DNA from: Chryseobacterium sp.
GTDB lineage: Bacteria; Bacteroidota; Bacteroidia; Flavobacteriales; Weeksellaceae
Reading direction: 5' to 3'
Assembly: GCA_027492795.1 (NCBI GenBank)
Contig: JAPUEB010000044.1
Location: 1 to 64,000 of the forward strand
DNA length: 64,000 nt
The notes beneath the pieces are model-generated. The model saw nothing but the letters and a program-made list of their open reading frames with translations. It had not been told where the DNA came from and searched no databases. Shown here in pieces: positions 1-7,505 of the stretch (positions are counted from its first letter, which is position 1; each line of letters opens with the position of its first letter). The translations under genes and the position numbers were made by a program.

Positions 1-193
1 AACTTATTTTATTGATTTTCAATAAGTTATAATTTTTGTCATGTACTAAACTTTTGTTTACTTAATATTCTCAAAGAGTTCCACCTATCAATTAAAACCA
101 AAAAAACTTTTGTGCCTTTTGTGGTTTATAATTTAGACTTCAGCAAATTGCTTGAAGTTTTTCTTTTCCCTAAATTTGCAACGCAACTTTTGA

Positions 194-249
194 AATCTCG
201 AATCTCGAATCTCGAATATCGAATCTCGAATCTCGAATCTCAAATCTCA
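194..249. repeat. 7-bp tandem repeat upstream of trpS
   Basis: Eight consecutive 7-bp units of the form AATCTCG lie head to tail, with one AATATCG variant and AATCTCA in the last two. The array ends 9 bp before the trpS start codon. Because the unit is not a multiple of three, a gain or loss would shift any frame read through it, but the array is judged to lie upstream of the coding region, so it would change leader length rather than protein. Related short repeats containing ACGAAT or TTCGTA occur in other gaps of this window. Confidence 0.85.
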
Positions 250-258
250 AATCAGAAT

Positions 259-1227
259 ATGTCACGAATCCTCACCGGAATACAGGCAACAGGAACGCCG
301 CACCTCGGAAATCTTTTGGGAGCAATCATTCCCGCCATCGAACTTTCCAAAAATCCTGAAAACGAATCGTTTTTGTTTATTGCGAATATGCATTCTTTAA
401 CGCAAATAAAAAATGCCGAAGAACTGAAACAAAATACCTACGAAATTGCTGCGGCTTGGTTAGCGTGTGGTTTGGATACCGAAAAAACGTATTTCTACAG
501 ACAAAGTGATATTCCTGAAGTTTGCGAATTGTCGTGGTATTTATCGTGCTTTTTTCCTTATACGAGGTTGCAGTTGGCACATTCTTTCAAAGATAAAGCC
601 GACCGTTTGGAAGATGTGAACGCAGGACTTTTCACCTATCCAATGTTGATGGCTGCAGATATTTTGTTGTATGATGCGGAAATTGTTCCGGTTGGAAAAG
701 ACCAATTGCAGCATTTGGAAATGTCGCGAGATGTTGGTGCGAGATTTAATCATCAAATGGGCGAAGTTTTCGTGCTTCCACAAGCGGAATTGCAGAAAGA
801 CACAAAATATGTTCCCGGAACCGACGGACAAAAAATGTCGAAATCTCGTGGAAATATCATTAATATTTTCCTTCCGGAAAAGCAATTAAAAAAGCAAGTA
901 ATGGGAATTGAAACCGATTCCAAAACTTTGGAAGAACCAAAAGATCCGGAAACCGATAAAGTTTTCGCATTGTATCAACTCATCGCAACGCCAGAACAAA
1001 CCGAAGTTTTAAGGGAAAAATATCTCGCCGGAAACTTTGGTTACGGACACGCCAAAACTGAATTGTTGAATTTAATTTTAGAAAAATTCAAAACGGAAAG
1101 AGAAAAGTTTGATTACTATATGAACCATCTTCCGGAATTGGATGCAAAATTGGAAGAAGGTGCTGAAAAAACCAGAAAAATTGCTGCGGAAACTTTGAAA
1201 AGAGCAAGAGTGAGTTTGGGAATGTGA
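259..1227 (+). CDS. trpS: tryptophan--tRNA ligase
   Basis: Class I aminoacyl-tRNA synthetase that charges tRNA-Trp in the cytoplasm. The 322-residue protein has the HIGH-equivalent signature TGTPHLGN at residues 11-18 and a perfect KMSKS loop at 192-196 (QKMSKSRGN), and its length fits bacterial TrpRS of about 320-335 residues. The reading frame is open 49 codons further upstream, but that stretch translates the 7-bp repeat array into a degenerate heptapeptide; the family begins MSRILTGIQATG, so ATG 259 is chosen. No Shine-Dalgarno sequence is visible, as is normal in Bacteroidota. The gene is followed by a hairpin that may serve as terminator for both flanking genes. Confidence 0.95.
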   Translation: MSRILTGIQATGTPHLGNLLGAIIPAIELSKNPENESFLFIANMHSLTQIKNAEELKQNTYEIAAAWLACGLDTEKTYFYRQSDIPEVCELSWYLSCFFPYTRLQLAHSFKDKADRLEDVNAGLFTYPMLMAADILLYDAEIVPVGKDQLQHLEMSRDVGARFNHQMGEVFVLPQAELQKDTKYVPGTDGQKMSKSRGNIINIFLPEKQLKKQVMGIETDSKTLEEPKDPETDKVFALYQLIATPEQTEVLREKYLAGNFGYGHAKTELLNLILEKFKTEREKFDYYMNHLPELDAKLEEGAEKTRKIAAETLKRARVSLGM

Positions 1228-1274
1228 ATTGAAGGACGAATTACGAAAATTGAATTACGAAAATTGAAATTATG

Positions 1275-1310
1275 AAAAATCCTCTCAGAAATTTCTTAAA
1301 GGATTTTTTT
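1275..1310. terminator. possible bidirectional terminator between trpS and the convergent membrane-protein gene
   Basis: An 8-bp stem, AAAAATCC paired with GGATTTTT, encloses an 18-nt loop and is followed by a T-run on the plus strand and preceded by an A-run that becomes a T-run on the minus strand. It sits exactly between two convergent genes. The stem is AT-rich and the loop long, so the call is moderate. Confidence 0.45.
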
Positions 1311-1795
1311 TATAGTTCCTCGTTTTCACGATTCATCTTGGCATTCTCGGAGGAATTCAAATCTAAATCGTTGATGATTTTTTCTTTTGAAGGAATCAAT
1401 GTGAGCATATAAAGCAAAATAATTGCAGGCAAAAAGAGAAAACTTTTATTGTTTTGAAAAACTAAAATTATTAGAAAAACAGGCGCTTCCAAAATGGCGT
1501 AACGAATAATATAAGCCGTTTGAAGTTGCATAATTTTTTCCTTCAAACCGTGTTCTTTCGGAATTCTATTTTTTAAAAACTGAAAAATTATTTGACTTAA
1601 AAATAAGCCTAAAACTATAAGTCCAATTGAAATTTGAAAATTTCCATCTTTAAAATCAAAATTAATTTCTTCATTTTCATGGTTCATAAAAAAGAAGGCT
1701 GTTAAGAGAAAAATGCTCCCAAAAATTGCCCAAAAGATTGTTTTATTCGTTTTTACAACGCTTGCTGGTGTTAGAATTGCCTGTTGATTTTTCAT
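1310..1795 (-). CDS. hypothetical four-TM membrane protein
   Basis: I do not recognise a named family. The 161-residue protein has a short polar N-terminus and about four hydrophobic segments (roughly residues 20-38, 53-70, 92-110 and 115-133), then a charged, Asn/Glu-rich cytoplasmic-looking tail. The ATG overlaps the stop codon of the upstream HAD-phosphatase gene by one base in a TAATG arrangement, which implies co-transcription and translational coupling. No catalytic motif is visible. Confidence 0.6.
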   Translation of the reverse strand: MKNQQAILTPASVVKTNKTIFWAIFGSIFLLTAFFFMNHENEEINFDFKDGNFQISIGLIVLGLFLSQIIFQFLKNRIPKEHGLKEKIMQLQTAYIIRYAILEAPVFLIILVFQNNKSFLFLPAIILLYMLTLIPSKEKIINDLDLNSSENAKMNRENEEL

Positions 1796-2487
1796 TAGAA
1801 ATAATTTTTAAGTTCTTCCAATTTTTTGATGACCAAAACCTGTTCTGCCTCGTAATTATCATTAAAAACATCCAAGAAAATCGCCTCAATTCCGAAGGAA
1901 AGTCCGCCTTCAACATCTGCAATCCAATCGTCGCCAATGATGACGGAGTTTTCTTTTTTGGCGTCTGATTTTTCTAAAGCATATTGAAAAATTTCCGGTT
2001 GTGGTTTCCTGATATTGATTTCGTCTGCAGAAGTGATGGTTTCAAAATAATTTTTAATGCCCGAAAATTCACATTTTCTGTAAGTTACCTCTTTGAAACC
2101 GTTGGAAAGGACGTGAAGTGTATACTTTTTTTCTGAAAGATATTCCAAGAGTTCAAAAGCGCCTTCCACAAGTTCATTATAGTTGAGAATTTCGTCTAAA
2201 AACTGCAATTCAAAACGCTGCGAAAGTTCAAAATCATCAATTCCGAAAAAAAGAAAAGTGTCGTAAAAACGGTGTTTACGCAAGTACTCTTTATCAATTT
2301 TATTGTCGCGGATTTGCGCCCAAAGATATTCGTTGATGGTAAAATATTCTTTATGAAATTCCTCGAAGCCGATATTGTATTTTTGTTGGATATCTTCCCT
2401 TCTGTAAAGTTCCTCTAAAGTGAGTCGCGCGTTTTTGCGATGGTCCCAAAGCGTGTTATCGAGGTCAAAAAAAATGTGCTGTATCAT
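1795..2487 (-). CDS. YjjG-type HAD hydrolase (noncanonical pyrimidine nucleotidase)
   Basis: HAD-superfamily phosphatase. Motif I is FFDLDNTLWDH at the very N-terminus (nucleophile Asp and acid/base Asp), motif II is VLSNGF, and motif III/IV includes IGDDWIADVEGG. The DLDNTLWDH start and 230-residue length match YjjG-type 5'-nucleotidases, which remove phosphate from noncanonical pyrimidine nucleotides; the substrate here is inferred. The frame is open three codons upstream to a TTG at 2496, but ATG 2487 starts right at the conserved core. A TACCTTTG box (TAnnTTTG type) at 2494-2501 on the minus strand lies only 6 nt from this ATG, so the mRNA may be leaderless. The next gene overlaps its stop. 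Confidence 0.8.
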   Translation of the reverse strand: MIQHIFFDLDNTLWDHRKNARLTLEELYRREDIQQKYNIGFEEFHKEYFTINEYLWAQIRDNKIDKEYLRKHRFYDTFLFFGIDDFELSQRFELQFLDEILNYNELVEGAFELLEYLSEKKYTLHVLSNGFKEVTYRKCEFSGIKNYFETITSADEINIRKPQPEIFQYALEKSDAKKENSVIIGDDWIADVEGGLSFGIEAIFLDVFNDNYEAEQVLVIKKLEELKNYF

Positions 2488-2495
2488 ACAGCACA
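2475..2495. promoter_or_regulatory. perfect palindrome spanning the start codon of the nucleotidase gene
   Basis: Two 10-bp arms, TGTGCTGTAT and ATACAGCACA, flank a single central C. The palindrome covers the last bases of a TAnnTTTG-like -7 box and the ATG at 2487. It could be an operator for a dimeric regulator or an RNA hairpin occluding the start. Function is inference; the symmetry is directly visible. Confidence 0.5.
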
Positions 2496-2496
2496 A

Positions 2497-3079
2497 AGGT
2501 AATTAATTAATTTTTGGAGAGTGTGAAGGATTTCTGTTTTCCTTTCACCACTTCAATGCTTTTGGAAAAATTCAGAATGAAATCTAAAGTCTCTTTTTTC
2601 GGTTTCATCTGTTTTCGTTTTAAAGTGTCAAGTTTTTTCATAGGCGAAAATGTGTTATTGACTTTAAAACGAAATTTTTTTTTAAATATTGTGATTATTA
2701 AATAAAAATGCCTGAAACATTAATTATGCATGATATTTTTTAACGTTACTTTTGTCTTGATACAAAAGTAACCAAAAAATCAAGACTGGATATTTTTGCT
2801 AAAAAATTGAAATTCCTTTCAAGAAAATTCCCAAAACTCGGGCGGAATTTAAGATTGGTTGCTTAAGAAAGATTTATACCGCCCTCAAATGATAATTCGC
2901 CGATTCCTTTTAAAAAATAAACACAAGAGGCAAACAATGGGAATTTTTATTTCGTTTATCATTTACAAGATTTCGTCCGAAGGAACTTCAATTTTTCTTC
3001 ACGCAAAAATCTCCTAGGTCGCAAAGAAAGCGCTTATAATAAAAATTTACTCTCATTAAAACATTGAAAAGGGAAATTT
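2497..3079. other. 583-bp gene-free stretch with dispersed-repeat remnants
   Basis: No credible ORF was found. From about 2745 to about 2960 the sequence resembles a degraded dispersed repeat that I recall from Chryseobacterium-type genomes: it starts with the inverted repeat at 2745-2786, followed by low-complexity text around 'caaacaatgg'. The rest is AT-rich with no recognisable RNA gene. The sigma factor and nucleotidase genes on either side are both on the minus strand. Confidence 0.5.
2745..2786. repeat. compound inverted repeat, end of a probable dispersed element
   Basis: An 11-bp perfect inverted repeat (GTTACTTTTGT at 2745-2755, ACAAAAGTAAC at 2762-2772) has a six-base loop CTTGAT. 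That loop, extended by GT, is itself complementary to ATCAAGAC at 2779-2786. The two pairings interlock as an H-type pseudoknot would. I recall near-identical sequence as a multi-copy intergenic element in related genomes, but copy number cannot be checked here. Confidence 0.6.
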
Positions 3080-3670
3080 TTATCGCGTTAAAATAATATT
3101 GTTTTCCTCCATAATTTTCCGAAGATTAATCAAGGCATAACGAACTCTTCCAAGAGTAGTATTGATACTTGTTTCCGTCTGTTCCGCTATTTCTTTGAAA
3201 CTTAATCCGTCAAAAAAACGAAGTTTGATGACTTCCTGCTGATTTTCGGGAAGATGAACGAGCATTTTCAGTAAATCTTCATTAATTTGCCTTGAAACCA
3301 ACTGGTCTTCAATGTTTTCCGAAGGCTCACGAATCAAATCAAAAATCGAAAATTCTTCGTTGTCGTAAGTAGTTTCAGAAACTTTTACATTTTTGGATTT
3401 TAGTCGGAAATGGTCGATAATTAGATTGTGCGCGATTCTTTTTGCCCAAAGAATGAACTTTCCTTCTTCGTTGTATCGTTTCTCTTTCAGCGTAATAATG
3501 ATTTTAACGAAAGTGTCCTGAAAAACATCATTCGCCAAATCTTCATCCATTAATTTGTAAAAAATAAAGGTGTAAAGGTCTTTTTGGTGCCGCTCCAAAA
3601 GCGTTGCAAGTGCGGTTTCGTTACCGCTTTGATAAAGGGATACGAGTTTACTGTCGTCGTAAGATTTCAT
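3080..3670 (-). CDS. ECF-type RNA polymerase sigma-70 factor
   Basis: Alternative sigma factor of 196 residues. Region 2 is visible as the block around residues 30-95 (DLYTFIFYKLMDEDLANDVFQDTFVK, then the FILWAKRIAHNLIIDHFR helix) and region 4 around 135-190, including LPENQQEVIKLRFFDGLSFKEIAE and the recognition helix INTTLGRVRYALINLRK. The length and lack of region 1 place it among ECF-type factors. No anti-sigma factor gene is adjacent, so its signal and regulon cannot be read from context. It stands alone between two gene-poor stretches. Confidence 0.9.
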   Translation of the reverse strand: MKSYDDSKLVSLYQSGNETALATLLERHQKDLYTFIFYKLMDEDLANDVFQDTFVKIIITLKEKRYNEEGKFILWAKRIAHNLIIDHFRLKSKNVKVSETTYDNEEFSIFDLIREPSENIEDQLVSRQINEDLLKMLVHLPENQQEVIKLRFFDGLSFKEIAEQTETSINTTLGRVRYALINLRKIMEENNIILTR

Positions 3671-3861
3671 AACTTTTCTTCAATTATTTTTATCAATCTT
3701 GTCCGCAAAACTTTGCAGAAAAGACTTTGTGTGTTGTTCTAACTAAATAAAACTGAAGTAAAAGTTATGCTATAGGCAGTAATTATTTTAGGTGATAAAA
3801 ATAAACAAATATTTTAAATAACGTTAATTATTCTTAAAAAAATATCAAATTTTTTGTGAAT

Positions 3862-4350
3862 TTATTTCATCAAATCGTGAATCATCACCGTTGGAATGTT
3901 TATGGTAAAATTGATGTTCAAGCCTTTCAACTCCTTCCCGTTGATTCCGTTTTTGTCAATCGGGAACGCGTAACCTCCCGTTAAATCTATCAATCCAAAC
4001 AAAGTTACCCCAATTTTCGGAGCGACATATTTTGTCGTGATTTCTGCGCCGCCCAAAAAATAGTAGGAGTGATAAAAATCCACATTTTTTTCAAAATTCA
4101 GCAAAATATCGCCTTGAACTTTCGGCATTATCGCAAATTTTCCATTGGCAACTCCCATCAATGCAGAGCCTCCAACTCGGAAAATCATATCATCATTTTC
4201 CAAAAAAAGCAACCGTCCTCCCAACTCTCCAAAACTCTGATTTTGATACACATAACCAACGTGAACCATTTTATGCATCGTCATTTGCGCTTTGGAAAAA
4301 CTTCCGAATGCGATAAAAATCAAAAGGAATAAAAGACGGTATGTTTTCAT
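3862..4350 (-). CDS. exported protein, possible small outer-membrane/beta-rich protein
   Basis: The 162-residue product has a clear signal peptide (MKTYRLLFLLIFIAFGSFSKAQ) with probable cleavage near residue 21. The mature part alternates short hydrophobic and glycine-rich stretches such as GGRLLFLENDDMIFRVGGSALMG and KIGVTLFGLIDLTGGYAFPI, suggesting an outer-membrane or beta-barrel-like fold. I do not recognise the family. It sits downstream of metK on the same strand but is separated by about 185 bp of hairpin-rich DNA, so it is probably its own unit. Confidence 0.65.
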   Translation of the reverse strand: MKTYRLLFLLIFIAFGSFSKAQMTMHKMVHVGYVYQNQSFGELGGRLLFLENDDMIFRVGGSALMGVANGKFAIMPKVQGDILLNFEKNVDFYHSYYFLGGAEITTKYVAPKIGVTLFGLIDLTGGYAFPIDKNGINGKELKGLNINFTINIPTVMIHDLMK

Positions 4351-4387
4351 ATTTTGGATTGAATTTCTGGGGTAAAGTTAAAAAAAA

Positions 4388-4498
4388 CTGCCTCACTTTT
4401 AGAATGAAGCAGTTTTTATTTTGTTCCTCTCCCTAAGAACTTCGTTCGTTAATTTCGGAAAATAATTATTTTCCTTATTAATCTCTCCAAAGGAGAGG
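4388..4498. repeat. hairpin cluster between metK and the exported-protein gene
   Basis: Three features lie here: AAAAACTGC...GCAGTTTTT around 4388-4421, a likely terminator-like stem for minus-strand transcription; an 18-bp perfect palindrome at 4457-4474 (GGAAAATAA followed by its reverse complement); and a CTCTCC-AAA-GGAGAG hairpin at about 4482-4497. The text around the last one resembles a repeat often seen between Chryseobacterium genes. No ORF is present. Confidence 0.5.
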
Positions 4499-4534
4499 GA
4501 CTTCAGATTAGTTTATTTAATCAAATTCAAGTTT

Positions 4535-5815
4535 TTAAAGACTGAATTCTTTTTTGATATCATCCACTCGGTCCAGTTTTTCCCAAGTGAAGAATTCAAG
4601 ATTTTCTAAAGTTTTTTCGTTGGATTTTCCTTTGTTGAAGGTTTTGCTTCCCACGTAATAATCTCTTCCCATGTGTCCGTAAGCCGCAGTTTCCTGATAA
4701 ATTGGGTTTCTTAATTTCAAGTTTTGTTCGATAGCGTAAGGTCTTAAATCAAACAATTTTTGAACTCTTTTTGCCAATTCGCCATCAGAAATTCCGACTT
4801 TGGAAGTTCCGTAAGTGTTGATGAACAATCCACAAGGTTCTGCAACACCAATGGCGTAAGAAACCTGTACCAAAACCTCATCAGCAACACCTGCTGCTAC
4901 AAGGTTTTTCGCGATATGTCTTGTTGCGTAGGCTGCACTTCTGTCCACTTTGGAAGGATCTTTTCCAGAAAATGCACCACCTCCGTGAGCTCCTTTTCCG
5001 CCGTAAGTATCTACGATGATTTTTCTTCCTGTTAAACCTGTATCTCCGTGAGGACCGCCGATTACGAATTTTCCTGTTGGATTGATGTGGTATTTAATTT
5101 GGTCGTTAAACAAATCCTGAATTTCTTTTTTCTGCGCCGCTTTTACTTTCGGAACCAAAATTTCGGTAATATCTTTTCTGATTTTTGCCAACATTGCTTC
5201 ATCACTTCCGAAGTCATCGTGTTGTGTAGAAACCACGATAGAATCGATGCGGATTGGTTTGTGATCGTCAGAATATTCTATAGTTACCTGCGATTTTGCG
5301 TCCGGACGAAGATATTGGATGGCGTTATTTTCTCTCCTCAAATTGGAAAGTTCCTTCAAAATTGCGTGTGCCAAATCCAAAGCAAGTGGCATATAATTTT
5401 CGGTTTCGTTAGTAGCATAACCGAACATCATTCCTTGATCTCCTGCTCCTTGAGAATTTGCTTTTGTTTCAAAATCAGCTTCTTCCGTAATTCTGTCAAC
5501 ACCTTGGTTAATATCCGGAGATTGCTCATGAATGGCAGAAATTACGCCGCAAGAATCGCCGTTGAACATATATTCGCCTTTGGTGTAGCCAATTCCGTTG
5601 ATTACGTCTCTCGCAATGCTCTGAACATCAAGATAAGCTTCGGATTTCACTTCACCGGCGAGAACAACCTGCCCTGTCGTTACCAAAGTTTCGCAAGCTA
5701 CTTTTGAAGTTTTGTCGTAAGCTAAAAAATTATCGATGAGCGCATCGGAAATTTGATCGGCAACTTTGTCTGGATGCCCTTCTGAAACGGATTCAGATGT
5801 AAATAAATAAGACAT
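4535..5815 (-). CDS. metK: S-adenosylmethionine synthase
   Basis: MetK makes S-adenosylmethionine from methionine and ATP in the cytoplasm. The 426-residue protein starts [17 protein letters not shown] with the His/Asp of the ATP/metal site, and contains [20 protein letters not shown] and the [19 protein letters not shown] signature, all hallmarks of the family. It is somewhat longer than the about 385-residue E. coli enzyme, which is usual in Bacteroidota. A probable SAM-II riboswitch lies about 80 bp upstream on the same strand, giving end-product feedback. Transcription comes from the oxyR side, after the oxyR terminator. Confidence 0.97.
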   Translation of the reverse strand: MSYLFTSESVSEGHPDKVADQISDALIDNFLAYDKTSKVACETLVTTGQVVLAGEVKSEAYLDVQSIARDVINGIGYTKGEYMFNGDSCGVISAIHEQSPDINQGVDRITEEADFETKANSQGAGDQGMMFGYATNETENYMPLALDLAHAILKELSNLRRENNAIQYLRPDAKSQVTIEYSDDHKPIRIDSIVVSTQHDDFGSDEAMLAKIRKDITEILVPKVKAAQKKEIQDLFNDQIKYHINPTGKFVIGGPHGDTGLTGRKIIVDTYGGKGAHGGGAFSGKDPSKVDRSAAYATRHIAKNLVAAGVADEVLVQVSYAIGVAEPCGLFINTYGTSKVGISDGELAKRVQKLFDLRPYAIEQNLKLRNPIYQETAAYGHMGRDYYVGSKTFNKGKSNEKTLENLEFFTWEKLDRVDDIKKEFSL

Positions 5816-5892
5816 ATTTCTTTTGTTTTTTTAGATTAAAATTTTCAGAAAAAAAACGACCTGATTACAAAAGAAACTAAAAGAGAGAAATT

Positions 5893-5941
5893 CTGTTTTA
5901 GCATTTTTTTATGAGGTTGCAATCAGTTCAAATTTTTCCTC
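5893..5941 (-). promoter_or_regulatory. SAM-II riboswitch aptamer upstream of metK
   Basis: Read on the minus strand, GAGG (5938-5941) and CCTC (5913-5916) form stem P1 around a loop containing ATTTGAACTGATTGCAA. An A-rich linker follows, then ATGCTAAAA at 5896-5904. This order (P1, the ...ATTGCAA loop, A-rich linker, and a GCTAAA strand folding back as an H-type pseudoknot) is the SAM-II architecture as I know it. The aptamer is 78 bp upstream of metK, the expected context for S-adenosylmethionine feedback. P1 has only four visible pairs, shorter than typical. Confidence 0.75.
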
Positions 5942-5999
5942 GTGAGTTATCGGGTGCAAATTTAGTTACTATTTTTCAATTTGCAAAACAATCACTTAC

Positions 6000-6026
6000 A
6001 AAAAAACGCCTCCTTTTTGGAGGCGC
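6000..6026 (-). terminator. oxyR intrinsic terminator
   Basis: A 7-bp GC-rich stem, CGCCTCC at 6007-6013 with GGAGGCG at 6019-6025, has a five-base loop. On the minus strand it is followed by a run of Ts (the A-run at 6000-6006). It lies immediately after the oxyR stop and separates oxyR from the metK leader. Confidence 0.8.
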
Positions 6027-6029
6027 TTT

Positions 6030-6977
6030 CTATTGCGGTTTTACGCTTACAAAATCTTCGGGTGATTTAGAAAAATTCAGTTTTTTCTCCACCGAACTGC
6101 GAATGGAGGTTACCAGTTCATCAATAATTTTTTGTTTGTAAGTCGGTTTATAGTAAATGATACTGATTTCCCTGAAAGGATATGGTTTCCTGAAACGCAT
6201 CACTTTATTGTTTTGATTTTCAGAAAGTTGGTAGGTTGCCATTTCTGGTAAAATAGTAATTCCGCCCACTTTATCCACCATCTGAATCAAGGTATTGATA
6301 TTGGAAGCCAAGAAATCTAAATTTTTCGGTTTCAAGGAATTTTCTTTTAGGTGACAAATGTTTTCAAACTGTGTTCGCAGACAGTTTCCTTCCTCCAAAA
6401 GCCATACTTTTTCTTCATCAATTTCTTCTGGCACAACATAAGTGTCGTGTTTTGTAGCTCCTTCGGAAGAATACAGCATCAATTCTTCATTAAAAAGAAA
6501 ATCCTGATAAAATTCATTGGCAGCATCATAAGGAGTGGCGATAATTCCAGCGTCCAACTCGCCTGTTTTCAAAGATTTGATAATGTTTTCGGTGGTATTT
6601 TCCTTGATGTTCATTTCCACTTTTGGGTGTTCCCGCAAAAAATCGAAAATTTCCGTCGGCAAAATATAAGTGGAAACGGTTGGAATAATTCCGAGATTAA
6701 TTTTTCCACCCAAAATATTGTTCAGCAAATTGGCTTTGTTGCGCAAGTCATTTACAGAATCAATGATGGTTTTTGCGTGAGCGATAATTTGGCTACCAAC
6801 ATCGGTCGTTCGAATGGGATGTGTAGTTCTGTCGAAAACTTTCACATCCAACTCATCCTCAAACTTTTGTATCATCGCGCTCAAAGTGGGTTGCGTAATA
6901 AAACAGGCTTGTGCGGCTTTCCCAAAATGCTTGTATTTATCTACAGCGATAAGATATTCCAACTGCTGAATATTCAT
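6030..6977 (-). CDS. oxyR: OxyR-type hydrogen-peroxide-sensing LysR regulator
   Basis: LysR-family activator, 315 residues. The N-terminal winged helix-turn-helix covers about 1-65 (MNIQQLEYLIAVDKYKHFGKAAQAC...TLSAMIQKFE) and is followed by the substrate-binding-like sensor domain. The sensor contains GNCLRTQFENIC with cysteines at 199 and 208, the same numbers and spacing as the redox pair of E. coli OxyR, which form a disulfide when oxidised by peroxide. It is divergent from the katA catalase gene, a classical target. The intergenic region holds a large hairpin repeat. A strong terminator follows the gene. Confidence 0.93.
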   Translation of the reverse strand: MNIQQLEYLIAVDKYKHFGKAAQACFITQPTLSAMIQKFEDELDVKVFDRTTHPIRTTDVGSQIIAHAKTIIDSVNDLRNKANLLNNILGGKINLGIIPTVSTYILPTEIFDFLREHPKVEMNIKENTTENIIKSLKTGELDAGIIATPYDAANEFYQDFLFNEELMLYSSEGATKHDTYVVPEEIDEEKVWLLEEGNCLRTQFENICHLKENSLKPKNLDFLASNINTLIQMVDKVGGITILPEMATYQLSENQNNKVMRFRKPYPFREISIIYYKPTYKQKIIDELVTSIRSSVEKKLNFSKSPEDFVSVKPQ

Positions 6978-7505
6978 GGTAATAAATATAATCTATAACA
7001 AAGATACACTGTTTATGATAATATTTATCAAAATTTTAACGCAAATTTGATTTGCTAAGACGTAAATTTGTAGAAAGAATTTGAAATATTATTGAAAATT
7101 TAATCGCAACGAACGTAAAGATGTTTATACAAAAAACTTAAATGATTGCATAATGTATTAACCTAATCGGAAATTAATTTTCTTCGTTTTCCCCGACCCT
7201 TCCTTCGAGAACCTCAGGATGACAAAGAGCGAAGAAAATCAATTTCCTCCCATGTCATCCTGAGGCTCTCGAAGGAAGGGTCGGGGAAAAGAAATTGATT
7301 TTTAATATATAATATCTAAATTAGGTAAAAAATTCAGCTATTATAAAACTTAATATTTTTTCGCAAAGGCACTTCGTTCAGCAAAAATTTTGAATGTAAT
7401 AAGTTTAGTTGCTACGCGCAGCGTCGTTGTGAACGTAAAAACAAAAAAGATAAAAAAAATCTTTGCGCTCGTTGCGATAAAAACAAATCATAAAAAATTA
7501 AAAAT
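6978..7505. other. oxyR-katA divergent intergenic region
   Basis: This 528-bp gap should hold the oxyR and katA promoters and OxyR-binding sites, but I could not assign them with confidence. The centre is occupied by the hairpin repeat at 7187-7290. The part next to katA (about 7350-7500) is A-rich and carries a short open frame that I regard as non-coding. No RNA gene was recognised. Confidence 0.5.
7187..7290. repeat. long imperfect inverted repeat (38-bp arms)
   Basis: The left arm at 7187-7224 and the right arm at 7253-7290 are reverse complements at 37 of 38 positions, with a 28-base loop. Each arm contains CCCCGACCCTTCCTTCGAGA and the CTCAGGATGACA core. A diverged relative sharing that core sits at about 11857-12005, so this is a dispersed family and not a local terminator. 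Being inside a divergent promoter region, it could alter local supercoiling or act as a terminator for both directions. Confidence 0.9.

Noticed and set aside
112-258. N-terminal extension of trpS by 49 codons
   Set aside because: The added residues only translate the 7-bp repeat; TrpRS homologues begin at MSRILTG.
5048-5707. 219-codon plus-strand frame antisense to metK
   Set aside because: Cys/Phe-rich shadow of a strong metK frame with no domain, as expected from codon bias.
6351-6998. 215-codon plus-strand frame antisense to oxyR
   Set aside because: Shadow frame; OxyR motifs are complete on the minus strand.
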